Assembly: GCA_000320545.1 (NCBI GenBank)
Contig: ADNK01000023.1
Coordinates: 1-64,000, forward strand
DNA length: 64,000 nt
DNA from: Bigelowiella natans CCMP2755
Taxonomy: Eukaryota; Cercozoa; Chlorarachniophyceae
Direction of reading: 5' to 3'
The notes beneath the pieces are model-generated. The model was given only the letters and a program-made list of their open reading frames with translations. It searched no databases and was not told where the DNA came from. A program made the position numbers and the translations under genes. Shown here piece by piece: positions 34,721-47,589 of this stretch; the first letter of the stretch is position 1, and every line of letters begins with the position of its first letter.

Positions 34721-35750
34721 CCTCTTCTCAAACCTCTTTTTCGTTGCACTTTGAACATATTCGTGCGAGAGCGAGAGGTCTTTTTTGACGATATGGGGAG
34801 GAGGAATGACATAGAGGAGTGGTTGGGTTGAGAGGTAATGGAGGAGAGGAAAAGAAAAGGAGGAGAGTCTTAGTGAGAGACGATTGGCGGTGGTAGATAG
34901 TATCAAAAGAGGAAGGGAAGAGAAAAGAACATTGCAAAAAGGGAGGTTGAGATTTGGCCCTGTATGCTGCATCATACGGAAAGACACAAGCGACGGTGGC
35001 TCATGGAAGAAGTGCCATCGTAGCATGAGATGGATGATGGTAATACCTTTGCCAAACGCCCGGAGAGAATCTAATCGTACACACAGGATCACATTCAACA
35101 ACAACAACAATGATGATGACGAAGACGGTGAGCGGTACAAAATGGCACGGCTGATTGGCATGTTGCGGCGTAAACAAATGCGAGAGTGATGGTGACAACT
35201 CGGGAGGATCATCAGGCTTGCTGACCTCCATCGCCCTCGTCTTAGAATTGTTTTCTTCGGGCATAGTCTCCGTCATCTCAATTGCGCGGTTTTTGTATCG
35301 TTTGAGGATGTCCTCGAATCCCAACCCTGCTGCTGCGTCACCGCCACCACCGAAGCCAGCTCCCACAGGGAACGCTGAGCATCGTTTACAACGAGAATGT
35401 AGGAACGTTAGAGTAGGGCGTTGTTCATGTTATCGATGCTTGGGTGTCGGAAATTTAGGTCCAAGAGCACGCGCAGAATACTCATTTTTGTACCACACGT
35501 AAATCTACCTTGAAACTTTCTCCGAGAGGCGCCAGTCCTTGTTCCCCCTCTCCAGAAGGCTGATAAGGTAACCTGGGTGGTGGCGAGGTACTTGAGCACT
35601 CCCATACATGCATGGAGGATATCGATCATCGCGCAGAGTCTTACCACAAAGAGCAGTGTCACTGTGAGTCTTAATGATCTTGACTGTTCGCATCTCCCTC
35701 GGATTAATTGCTGATGAGACTCTCCCGAGAGTGAGGGGGGCGGTACCATA
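34330..35750 (-). other. Probable 5' exons of the GYF/Tudor gene, unresolved
   Basis: Protein-like stretches on the minus strand lie here. One is a start exon at 35693-35645 (MRTVKIIKTHSDTALCG), phase-compatible with 35572-35509 (YLISLLERGNKDWRLSEK). Another is a frame near 35320-35200 reading LGFEDILKRYKNRAIEMTE. I could not join them to the exon at 34329. They may be the N-terminus of that gene or a separate small gene. The rest is intron-like, with GA, CA and poly-pyrimidine runs. Confidence 0.4.
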
Positions 35751-36016
35751 GGCTTATATCACCAACTTCAGCTGTCTACTCTTTCTAACCCTCCCCCCTC
35801 CTCCTCCCTCACGTGTACTCGCTGAGCACGTGTGGAAATTGAGAACCCAAATTGGAGCTAAATTTATGGGTAGAACTTCTATATTTTGGTATATTTTACA
35901 CCAGAATCGGGAAATTGTCACGATCTGATTTTCGAATCTTTTTAATCCTTCTTATCGGTTATTTGTAGCTCAAAAAATTTCCCATTTTCCGTTCCGAACG
36001 ATCACTGTGGCCAGCT

Positions 36017-37791
36017 ATGAGGCTGCGATGGGGGTGGTGTGCGCACCAGTTGCATTCAACTGAACGCCCTGCTTCTTTGCCCCCTAAAAGTGTCTACCTA
36101 ATCTCTTTCCTTTATTTCCATAGGGTACCTTCATGGAGGGCAGAACTGCGGCGTCGGGGCCGGCTGCGGCCGGGAAAAATAGGCACATTGCAATGTCGAT
36201 CCCGCAGCACGTTATCGTCCATCGAGTCCGCCGCTGCGGAGGGGGGAGACTCGTCGTCGGTGCAGCTGTCAATTTCGAACCCAGCTTTACTTCTCAACAA
36301 CGTATCACATCGATACGCGACCCTAAGCCGCATTCTAATGGAGTATATTGATAACGCAATCGACGATAAAGAGGAAGAGCATCGGCTGAATGGAAGGTGT
36401 GGTGTAAGGATTGGGTGGTGGCGATGGTGATGGATGGACGGATGATGGTGATCATGCGTATTGACCGCTCCACTTCCCAGATATTGAGCTATGGAGTATC
36501 TGATCTCTGTGTCCTCTCAGGTATCTTGAGCCACTACAACTTCTCGTTGATGTGAAGATCGACAAATCCTGCAAGGGAGGGGCACAGGTGAGGGAGATAG
36601 CTGTACGAGATAATGCCAGAGGGATGGCAAGGGCAAAACTAATGCGACTTCTAGAGCATATCGGCGAGGTGACGATAAATCCCATCCCTCACACTAAATT
36701 TCACCCTCACAGCTAGTGGAAATCGCAACGAGCGAGTACAAATGCAAACATCAACAAACCTTCTCCTCCCCCCCCCCCCCCCACCTCGAACTTCATCAGT
36801 CCGAGAAGAAGCTAACTCCATGGCTGAACGGGCAATTTGGATTCGGGATGCACGCCTTCCGTGCCGCAGCGGAGCAGATGGTTGTGCGCACTCGCCATGA
36901 AGACGACGACGCCACCTACGAGCTCAATATCCATCGCATGGAGACTAGTTTCCGACCCGCCCAGGTCTCCTCGCAGCCTCTTGAGCACGCATCCTCGAGA
37001 AGTACCGGCACCGAGGTTATCTTGAAAGGTATCGACCCTGATTGGGCCAGGGAACTCCTGCCTGCTACCACGGCTGGTGATCAGAGCATGAATGCTGCCC
37101 CCTCCCAACACGCTCTTGTGAGCGAGATCGAGCTACACTTCGAGCGGCTGCTGAGCCGCGAGAACCTATCCGTCAAGGTGAGGGAGACAACAGTGACGAG
37201 GGCGACAGAAGAATGAGGAGGAAGAGAGGAGGGCGGCGGAGAGTGATGACGAGCCAGGAGTATGACTGCAAAGCTTTTGATTACAACGCCATCGGAGGCA
37301 AGGACTTCAAACTGGGGAGTGATGACAAGAAGGAAGAGGAGAGAGAGCGAAATGGGAAAGTCCATGACGACGACACTATGGACGTAGCCTTTCCCTCCTC
37401 CTCCTCATCATCAGCATCAGCAGCAGCAGCAGCAGCGCCACGGCTGTCCCTTCATCTCAAGGTGGCAGACAGGGAATACGAGGGCCAGCGCGCGCGCGTG
37501 TTCTTGCTGGGGCGGCGCATCAATGAAATCGGCAACATCCAGTCCTTCATCAGGAGATCGAAGTATAAGCAGCAGCTCTGGTCACACCCTCAACTAGTTG
37601 GCTACATCGAGGTGGCGGGTGCTCTAGATGGGGGGCAGCGTGGAGAGGAGGGCGGAGGGGGGGGGGGGGCATTGAGCCTGTGATTACCCGCGACGAGTTC
37701 AAGAGGAACGGTGCGAGGGAGCGGCTCTACAAAGAGCTATATGCCCTTGAGGATGAGCTCTTCAAGGCACTCAACGCAGAACTAGAAAAGC

Positions 37792-37822
<31 letters not shown>

Positions 37823-39145
37823 CATGTTCCTATTATTCAGGGTAGCAGTAGTGGATGGGGATGGGTGGTTATTGAGTTGGAAGAACGAACAAGCTGCAGC
37901 TATTATACCAAAAGTGTTAGTTGGCACTAGGAAGAGGGAGGGGGTGAGGGGGAAGCGTCGATTTAACGCACGGGATAGCAGAAGCTATGTTATTCGCCAT
38001 CGTTATTATCATCACCACCACCACCACCACCACCACCAATCATCCTCATTATAGGATGGTGGCAGCAGCAGCGATGATAGTAAACATGGAGATTCGTAGC
38101 GGTGCCATAGCTGCAATCACTACAACATCTAACATTGCCCCCCCCCCCCTTCGCTCCTCACATTTAGCGTGAAGTAAGCCTGGACATCATGGAGAACGTG
38201 CTAGATGCAGCGTTGTATCGGCTTGTCCTCACCAATAGGAAAGAGGAGAAAGGATTGGACGAGGGGGAGGTTTGGGGGGAGGCCTTGGATCAGGAGGAGA
38301 AGCCAGCAACGGCAGGAAAGAAGGGAGACAAACAAGAACCCTCCCCCTCCCGTGCTGATGCCGAGGGAGGGGAGGAGAACGACCCACGAAAAGCGAATCG
38401 CCAAACGATAGAGCGCAACGACGGGGAATCTACGACAAAGGAGGCGGCAACGAAGAATCGAAGGAAGACGAGAAGCATGCCGTACCAGATCGTCCTCAGA
38501 GAACTCCCCGAAACAAGCGGCGGCCAGGCGCGGCGCTACCAGAGGGTAGGCAGCAGCATCGAAATCAACACGCAGCATCCGGACTTTCAGGGCCGCGTGC
38601 GGCAGCGGAGGGGACGCATGCAGTTCAACGAGCGGCTCTCTGCGTACCTCGCCAACGTCATCACCGCCTCGTACAAAGACGTCTTTTACGAGGACCGAGG
38701 CCAGCAGCCCGACCGGGGGCAGATCTACGACGATATGTTGCGCGATGCGGCACGATTAGAGCAGCATCTCAAGCGCCAAATGCCAAGGTACAGCTTTGCC
38801 CATCATCCCTAGCACTGTGCGAGTGGTTGCGGGAGATTATGCCAGCGCGAACGCTACACCGACGTATCAAACATCTGTTTCTCATCATCATCATCATCAT
38901 CATCGTCATCATCCCTCTCGAGAGGAGGGAGGGCCAAGGGATGATGGATTTGAATATATTTATGATGTGCTTGCCGTGGCTGTCTACACGTTTATACGTA
39001 ATGAGCCTGCCGGATAATGATACGACGTGTGATGGATGGTTATTATCTCTCCCCCCCCCCCCTTCTCAACACCATTAGGTTACAGAGGGAATTGGAAAAG
39101 GTCGGGAAAAAGGCACCGTCTGGTCGCAAGAAAGACAAAGCTTAA
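36017..39145 (+). CDS. GHKL (gyrase/Hsp90/MORC-like) ATPase, 7 exons
   Basis: Exons: 36017-36396, 36521-36668, 36800-37177, 37258-37611, 37677-37793, 38168-38787, 39079-39145; 2064 nt, 687 residues. The ATP-binding fold shows the N box LMEYIDNAIDD (E-x2-D-N-A), the G1 box VRDNARGMARAKL and the G2 box NGQFGFGMHAFR. A region ending LVSEIELHFERLLSRENLSV resembles the S5-fold transducer that follows this ATPase in MutL, Hsp90 and MORC proteins. The C-terminal half (VGYIEPVITRDEFKR, IEINTQHPDFQGRVRQRRG, RLSAYLANVITASYKD) looks like the distal part of bacterial stand-alone GHKL ATPases of the MORC-like class. A Glu/Lys-rich insert sits at about 38230-38470. The start codon is the weakest point: residues 1-40 could be intron and 5' leader, because a good acceptor lies at 36123. 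Confidence 0.8.
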
Positions 39146-40194
39146 ACGGCAAAACCAACCTCGAGAAATGTTACAAGCGAAGACAAAGAACGCAGCATAT
39201 ACACGCAAGATAGAGGCTGTCATTGTTGTCAGTTGTGAGTGGATTCTCGGTGTCACATGAATGATGAAGCTATCCCCTTACTTTCTACCTACTAGCCACG
39301 AGTTGCGCTTTTATAAGATCCATTAGCTCATAGTGTCTCCTACATGTAGTATTTCATCACGCCTATCGATCTTTATCTAGTCTCTCCAAATGATTGTTTT
39401 TGAGTCACGGCATCTGTAACGTACTAAGCATGAATGGCAGCAACTAGCTACATTCATGACTAGCTGTTTGTACTATTTTGTGATTGAAAAATGCAAATAC
39501 ACATGATGTAACGCACAGCGCTGCACTGGTGATGGTTTTTTATGTACACACGCACGACTTCGAAGCATCCCGCACAAGCTGACTGAGTAGCACGTAAGCA
39601 GCACGCATGTCATTAGCGGTCAAATGCAAATGCTGCCGAGTCTGTAGAACGATCGAGAGGAAGCGACGACGACGCAAATGCATGGCCGCACAGATTATGA
39701 ATGAATATCTTGCTTGGCAGAAAACTATGCTTCATGTCTATTAGAACTGCTCGAAGTGGTGAAGAAAAATGAACAAAAGAAGTAAATATAATATATTTGC
39801 TGAGGTATCATATTGCATATATCTGCTGTTTTATCGACGGCGAGCAATCGAACACAGCGTGGTCGTCAGCTGTATGTAGCTCTCGTAGATCATGTGAATA
39901 TATATCTATTTCCCCAACGCCATCAGATCGGTGTCACCGAATTTGCGAGGGGGGGGTCTGTTCGGTAAGACCCTTCGCCGCCCATGCTCGCCTCCGACAG
40001 AACTTGCACGCGTACGCGCGAGGAGTCATTGGCATCGCTTTTTTCGTTGCTAGAAGGAGAACAGCCGGGGGGAAGAGAGTCATATAGAGAACGTGCACGA
40101 TAATGTTGGTTTGGGTGATGGTGACATTTAGTAATGGTGGAAATTGAAAGATCGCTGGGTCAGGAAAAGAGACGATGATATCTTTTTCCTAGAA

Positions 40195-40235
<41 letters not shown>

Positions 40236-40679
40236 ATAACTACGACGATTGCCACTACTTCTTACTACTGGTGTCTCATGGTGTTGCGTTCGGATGCGAC
40301 TAGAAGTACAAGCAGCAGAGAAAGTAGTTGTAGTGGTAGTAGTAATAATACATAGGGTGGTGTTGTTGTATTACAAGAGATCACTCTGTGCAACATGCAA
40401 ACGACTACTTTTGAGCCGGAAGTACAATGCGGACGGTGGTGGTGGTTGGTACTCTCTCCCCCTCCTTCGCTTCGCCCTGGTGGTTGCGTTTTGGAGTAGC
40501 AGAAAGCCCGTTATTCCGGATATCGAGATGGTGATGAGGCTGCCCCATACTCTCCGCATCCCCCCCCATTTTCGAGAGGGGAGATGGAGAAGATTCGCTG
40601 AATCGATATCCTTGTGGTGTCTGTATGTAGGCCCGCATCATTTACACGCAGAAGGCAGTAGATAGTCAACATCAGCTGA
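39146..40679. other. Tail-to-tail spacer
   Basis: About 1.5 kb without a supported gene. It contains an ATC microsatellite at about 40196-40234 and TAG-rich stretches near 40320-40350. Confidence 0.5.
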
Positions 40680-41661
40680 TCAGGCACCACCCAAATATGC
40701 GAGGAGAGCAGAAAATAGGGAGGAGGAGCGGCGGGGTACACACATAAAAAGATTATCCCCCCCGCCCCTGAAACGAAAGATTTCTTCATGGAGAACGGAG
40801 GTCTCTCGTGCAGGAGATGATGTGTACTTGTCCACCAGCAAATACTCAAACGACAAATAACACCAACCCTCGATCATTTCACTCCAGGTCACCATATTAG
40901 CAGCATTAGCATCATCGTTGTTAATCATTTTTATCGTGTTATTCAGGAGCACGAGGGGGAGGACTGCTACTTCTTCCATCACCTGCATCGTCGGATAGGG
41001 GGGGTATGGCAGCCCGCCGAACGCCATCTGTGTAGGGTTGGGGGGGATGGGGAGGGGAACATCCGGTGAAGGAGGGGCCATCAAATCACGGTTTGTCGGC
41101 TGCCAAAACGGGGTTCCGCCATATGCTTGATTGTAGGGGTTTCCATACGTCGCAGCAGGATATGGGTTTATGCCACCACCCCCACCAGCACCAGCAGCAG
41201 CAGCGTTGGTACTGGTAGCAGGGGGGACAGGAGGCGTGTAGGGAGGTTGCACAGCCATATTTATAGCTTCAGGGCCGAGTAGCGTGTTACCAGGGTTGGC
41301 CATCACGGTTTTCGCTGTTTGCTCCACCGGCTGAGTTTTTAGAGGAAGCAGTTATAACAAGTGGTAGTGCAAGTCTATTTCTCTATACTTCAAGTCTGGA
41401 GGGAGGAGGAGGAGGAGGAGGAGGAGGAGGTGTGGGCGTGTATATAGTGAATAGCCGAGAGGCAGCACATGACAATAATTGTTTGGAGCTGGGTCAGTAC
41501 AATGCATTTCACTATCATCATCGTATACGGAGTTAATGTTATAAAATGAATCATCACCTGAATAGCCGCGGGCATTGGCATCATCGCCGTGTATGGATTG
41601 TAGACTCCTCCAGGTGGATACATGGGGTACATCCCCGCTTTACCGACAGCTACTTGTTGTC

Positions 41662-41707
<46 letters not shown>

Positions 41708-42495
41708 GTGCTTGTGCTGTCGAAAGTGGCGTGCATTTGTGTTCATAGCGGATGAGGATGCTGCAGCAGGAGTCACGATTGAGTCGCCATAAGTTCCGAC
41801 GGCAATTGCTTGCCCATTCGAGCTGGATGCTGCACGTACTTGCTGCTGCTGCTGCTGTTGTGTCATTGCTGTTCCAGATAGCGAATCAAAGGAGGACGAC
41901 TTATCGCGGAAACGCGGCTCTGTGGTATAGTTGCTTGGGTTCCTCTCCTCCTCCTCATCATCAGACCTACTTTCGATGCTGCTCGCTGCGGTCCTCTCCA
42001 GTAGCATTAAGTGGGTTTTATTGAGGAGAGAGGCAGACGAGGTGGGAGGTGGCATGGCGGCAGCAGCGCTTTCTTCTCCAGCTCTAAGAGTGATCGAAGC
42101 ATGCTCGTTGGCGGCTGCTTTGGTGGCGATGGGGCTGACTCGCAAGTTCGCGCTGACCTTTTGGCCACCAGCCTGCCTCTCACGACGTCGCTCGTTGGCA
42201 CGAAGCTTCTTCGGAGACTCCCACCATGGCTTTGACTTGCGCTCCTCCTTTCTTGTGTCCCCACCCTCTTCCTTAGAACTCGATCCTTTTCCTCCCTGAT
42301 GCACTGTCGATGAGAGTCGCTGTTCTTCTCTTTGCCTCTGCTGATGCTCTCGCAATCGCACCATGGGCGCCGATACCTGACCCTCCTCCCGCGCTTGCTA
42401 TAGTTTTGGAAAATATGCCGCCATGTGGTCATTGGTTATCGACAGGCATAAGAGAGCATAACTATGTTGTTAACCCTTCCACTTCACAAGGTCTC

Positions 42496-42539
<44 letters not shown>

Positions 42540-43079
42540 CCAATTTCAATCTCGTTCTCTCTCCCAATCTTTCTCCCCCAGTATCATTTAGCGAGAATCT
42601 AGATTATTCATGTGTATGAGGATAAGCTCTATTCATTAAATTAGATACGTGGTATTATTAGAGCCCACCACAATCTTGTGAGTCTGCTTCGTAGAGGACC
42701 CTCCGGTAGCAATGAAGGAAGATGGCGTGCTATATGCCGATGAGTGAAATGGAGAAGAAGCAGCAGCAGCTACAGTGGTGCCTAAGCCGCCTCCTCCCTG
42801 AAGAAAGGAATCTTGATGCGGCTCTCGATAGTTTCCCTTAATGGCTATCCTATGCTGCTGCCTCTGGTTGTTCTTCTTCTTGGAGGAGATACGTGACACC
42901 TTAAACTCAGCAGGGCCTGTTGTAATAGGTACACCCAGCTTTAGTGGTGATATTACAACATATATGTACTTATTATATATATATATAATAACCAATATAT
43001 GTTTTTGGACGAGGCCCTTGCGGCAGCTCCTCTGTCCTCTGCGTTACATCCAGCTGACTCCTATGAAAATTTGTCACAC

Positions 43080-43110
<31 letters not shown>

Positions 43111-43960
43111 GTGTAAGAGTGAGAAAAAAGGGTGGGACAAGACCTCAAGATAGAGAGGCAGCATGAGCGGGAAAAGAAGAAGGAAGAAAAGGCGGAGGAG
43201 AAGGCAATATGGTCCCTAATATTTGTTTCCTTCGCCTGCTCACCAAGAGTCTCCTTCCCCCCCTCCTAACATCAACATTCCCATCCTTACCCCACTCCTT
43301 ATCCACACTAATATTAATCATTGATAGAATATTATTGTGCATACCACGGAGCCTTGAGGTCCATGCTTGTCAGCCTTTCCTTGGTCGATATCGGTTTCGT
43401 GCTGTAATCTACAGGAGGCGTCAGCAGAGGAACTCCATCTCCAGAGCTGGAAGCGAAGCTCTGATACACATGAGAGAAGGAGGAGGAGGAGGAGGAGGAG
43501 GAGGAGGAGGAGGAGGAGGAGGAGGCCACGTATGTGTTTTATCATTTCAACAAACAATAACGATGTTGCTGGTTGTAAGTACGAGATCGTGACGACGTGT
43601 AAAAGAGCGATGAAGAAGAAGTGATCGCGAAGCTAGCATACTAGCGGCAATGAAAGAAAAAATAGGAAGAGCAAGTGGACCTCACGGGTGAGGTTATGTC
43701 CCAGAACCCCATTCTGCCAGGTAAGAAGAGCCAGCCCCTTCAGTACCAAAGTTATCATCTCGAGGAGCTTCATCTGAAATAAATGTTAACGGAGACCGCT
43801 TATCAGAAAGAACAATTTGCATTCGACAGAGTAGGACTCTTACACCTTTTGCACCTTGGTAAATGATCACTCGTAGATTATGTAGATTAGTTAGATGGTC
43901 GAGCGGCCTCCTGCTGTTTAGCAGGTGTGCGGCGCCATTGAGAGCTTCAACAGCGTCCAC
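40680..43960 (-). CDS. Gln/Pro/Ser-rich protein, multi-exon, partly resolved
   Basis: Two joined coding blocks are clear. Exon 42376-41558 (273 codons, VSAPMVRLREHQQRQREEQ) is Gln/Arg-rich and contains a run of about 15 Gln encoded by CAG repeats. Exon 41330 down to 40983, or straight through to a stop at 40680, reads PVEQTAKTVMANPGN and is Pro/Asn/Tyr-rich (PPYTPPVPPATS, NPYPAATYGNPYNQAYGG). Upstream protein-like pieces lie at 42938 and below (LGVPITTGPAEFKVSRIS), near 43068-43010 (SQLDVTQRTEELPQG), at about 43460-43345 (GDGVPLLTPPVDYSTKPIS) and at 43970-43694 (MQIVLSDKRSPLTFISDE). They could not all be phased, so the 5' end is unknown. Composition resembles RNA-granule or transcription-associated proteins with prion-like tails; no catalytic domain is seen. 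Confidence 0.5.
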
Positions 43961-44326
43961 CCCCGACGATCGAATTCAAAAGGTTGTTGTTCAAAATTAG
44001 CCGAAATGTTAAACTTTTTTATTTGGTAAATAATTAATCGAAACTTTCTCGGTCAGTCCTCCCGAGATTCTCATCAAACTATCGACCGAAAAATTCCTGT
44101 CGCACGACGTAATCCTGAGGGGTAATCCCAGTCATCGATGGCGAAATTACAACATCTCAGGAGTCGTAGGAGTAGTTTTCCGCCGTTCATCTGGCAATGG
44201 AAACTCCCTATGTAATTATCCTGCGACAAGCGAGTAATAGCTTTTCGATGAATTTATACCCGAGCGATTGAGATACCTGTAGTAACGCCGACAACGGGAT
44301 ACTTGGGTTGGGGGGGAGGGGAAGGG
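43961..44326. promoter_or_regulatory. Head-to-head interval before the receptor gene
   Basis: Short interval between the Gln-rich gene (-) and the receptor gene (+). It likely holds both promoters and perhaps a first exon of the minus-strand gene. No specific site recognised. Confidence 0.4.
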
Positions 44327-47300
44327 ATGTTTTCAATTTTACTGGTTTTATGGCTACGTTTTCCCATTGCCGTGCAGGGAATCCCCGTGCAGAATCGTTT
44401 GACCAATTCCTTCAGAGTGTATCCAATGGCTGCGTCACCGACGACATGCATCTTTTACGCCGGAGCTAATTTAACACTCAATAGCGCCACCCTCGAAAAA
44501 CATCGTATAAGTGCCTATCTAGTAACCACTGCAACTGACGTTGCTCTTGTTGTGAGTGACGGCCTGGGGAGCTTTACCCTGACACAGGGACCACAAATCC
44601 AGGAGAATCAGCATTGGAGAAAGGTCGTCAGATTTTCAGGGAATTATAGCTATGCATTTTGGATCTACTGCTTCGAGGATACCTCCCTCCTCAAGATGGT
44701 AGGCGTGCAAATCTACAAAAATATGGCTGGTAGAGTTGAAGTTAGCTATGATTCCGCTGGATACACCTCAATTGGAAACGTGGGAATCGATTGGAGCAAT
44801 GATACGGAGATAATATCGAGATGGGAATCTAGAATAGCGGTGACCCCAGGGGATTACAACGTCAAAAATATTATTGCCACAAAGTTTTCGTGTCCAACGC
44901 CAGTGCCGACTACGACCACAAATCCGAGCTCAGTACCCACGCTTTCGCCCACAAGTTCGCCACAAACAAGCGGTGACAAACTTCCACAGGTCTTCCTCAC
45001 CCACTCCTTTTTGGAAACAGAAGAATGTTAAACGAACTCTTTCGCCTTATCTTTTGTGTGGTTAGGGAATGTCGCTCTGGCTAAGAGCCGATGATTTAGT
45101 CGGATCTAATGGCTCCAGGGTTGCCAGTTGGGAGGACGCATCAGGGAATGGCAGAGTTCTCAGTTCCTCGGGAGATCCCAATTTTGACCCAATCTTACTC
45201 CGAAATCGTATCAATGGGCATAACACCGTCTCTTTCATACATCACTCGTATCTCCAGGGGTTAGGATTTAAGGATGACCCCCCTTACTCGCCTTTCATCT
45301 CAACTTCGGGTGCTACAATGATTGCTGTCGCCCATGATATCCAAAATGATGGAACTCGATCGTGGTTCGGGGGCGAAGGCACGTGGACACCCAAAGGGCT
45401 TGAAGTAAACGATATCAGGAATCATAAATTCGAAGTATACAGTGGCACTAGTTACGGAGGAAGTACAACAGTATGTAACCCTGGCTCTCAGGATTCTCTA
45501 TTCACATTTGCATTCAGGATAAGTTTGAGCAACCGTACGCAAGATCTCTTCCGCTGTGGGGTCAAATTTACATCAGGAACGTCCATATCAGCCTTGAACT
45601 CGACAACACTCGGTCCTGCTTATTTCACTCTTGGAGCCCAGTCGAAGAGACAAGACCTCACACCAACGAGATTCATGAAGTCAATGACGCCAGAACTTAT
45701 AATTTACAATCGGACACTGAGAGATTCAGAGATGGCGACTGTCCACTCCTACCTCAAAGCGAAGTATTCGGCTTGCATCACCTCGTCACCCTCGATCACG
45801 CCGACGCAGTCTCCCACCAACGGGCCTTCCAATGCACCGAGCTTTAATCCGAGTACTACTCCTACATCCTCACCTACGTCCTCACCTATTCTGGGCACGC
45901 AAGCGCCTTCCAATGCACCGAGCTTTAATCCGAGTACTACTCCTACATCCTCACCTATTCTGGGCACGCAAGCGCCTTCCAATGCACCGAGCTTTAATCC
46001 GAGTACTACTCCTACATCCTCACCTACGTCTTCACCTATCCCTCGGAGCGCAACGCCCTCGCAGACGCCAAGCATGATGCCCTCAGGCATGGTATTAAGC
46101 ATAGCAGAGGAAACAATATTTGCCAATAATGATGCTGATGACAATGCTGATAACGGGGGTGATGGTGATTACAGAGTTTTAACGATGATGATATAAATAT
46201 GATGACGATCGAATCCATAGGCTAATCTTTTTTTTTTAGTAGTCGTAGTTATGGAATTATATCACGTAATCGCTGCATGTTGTATTGCCCCCCCCCTCCT
46301 TTATCCCAAAGCCGGAAACTGATGCCCCCTCGCAAAGCCCGACATCGCTCCATCCCGCCACAATCGCCCCCACAATGATGCGCCCCCTGCTACTTTCGGA
46401 GGCAAGATTTAGCAACACGTTCACGCGCATCGAACTGCGATTCAGCGAGCCAACAAACATGCCTCAGCTTAGCTGTGCAGATCTGTTCCCAAATTCTACA
46501 CTAGCACGTTTGGGAGACACTCCAAATTGCGTTTGGTCTGAGGCAACCTGCTTAGGTGGTGGCAGTAGAATGGAGAGGGAAAGGAAGACAAAAAGCAAAT
46601 TTCACCTTGACACCACCAGCACCCTTTTTTTCACCTGATTCAATTTGTAGTTTCGCCACTCCCACGCAAACATCTGGCAAGCATATCCTTATCTCCTTGT
46701 CTCCTTGTCCTCTCCTCCGAAGATTCAATGTCCTTACACTGCTTTCTCTTGTTCGCAGGCATAGACCTCGGCACTGGCTACACCGTGGGCCTTCATGGTA
46801 ATGTGAGTATTAGGGGAAATATTATCCATCATCAACGATCCGACGCCTATCTCATAGCTACGAGCACGCTAGTGTTAGCCCCCTTGTCGCCAAAACTCCC
46901 CCAGGCTGTACTGAGCGGTCCGCAATCCATTGGTGGATGTGAGAGCCTAGTGCTCACTAGTGAGGCCTCGACTGGCAGCCTTGGACATCCGTTCACATAC
47001 GAGTGGCACTATGTCCCCTCTTTGTCCTTGCCATCTCCCTCGTTAGAGCTTCGGGCGAACCTTAGCCTCCTTCTAGGGAACTTCTCCAAGGCCGCAAGGA
47101 TCTCTATTCTACCAACCGTACTGCCACCAGGAACGCACACCTTTACTGTGAGAGTCATCAACTGGGTCAATCTGAGCAGTAATGCGACGTGGACGGTGGT
47201 AAAGTATGCCTCGAGCAAGGCTGTGCCGGTCGTATCGTTTCCCCTGGGCGACGTGCTCACGGTGAGCCGCACAGAGAGCGTCGCCATCCCCGTCGAAATA

Positions 47301-47555
47301 CTCCCTCCGGCGTGCGAGCAGCATACCCGTGGCGTCGGGCAGATGAAAGCGAGAGTTCACTGGTTTCAAATTGGTGCTGGGGATGGTACTACTGTGGAGT
47401 TCGTGCCTAATAGGAAGTTGCTGCGCATTCCCTCGAACACACTATCGATGGGGGAGACGTATTATTTCATGGCCAGAGCTCGTTCGGTCAGGAGAAGTGG
47501 ACAAATCGTCGCAGAGGTACTTAATGCTGTTGCTGCAGCTCTGCAATCTCTAGAG

Positions 47556-47589
<34 letters not shown>

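Noticed and set aside
43485-43523. Poly-Arg/poly-Gly open frames over GAG repeats
   Set aside because: Pure trinucleotide repeat in a likely intron; all frames are open without coding features.
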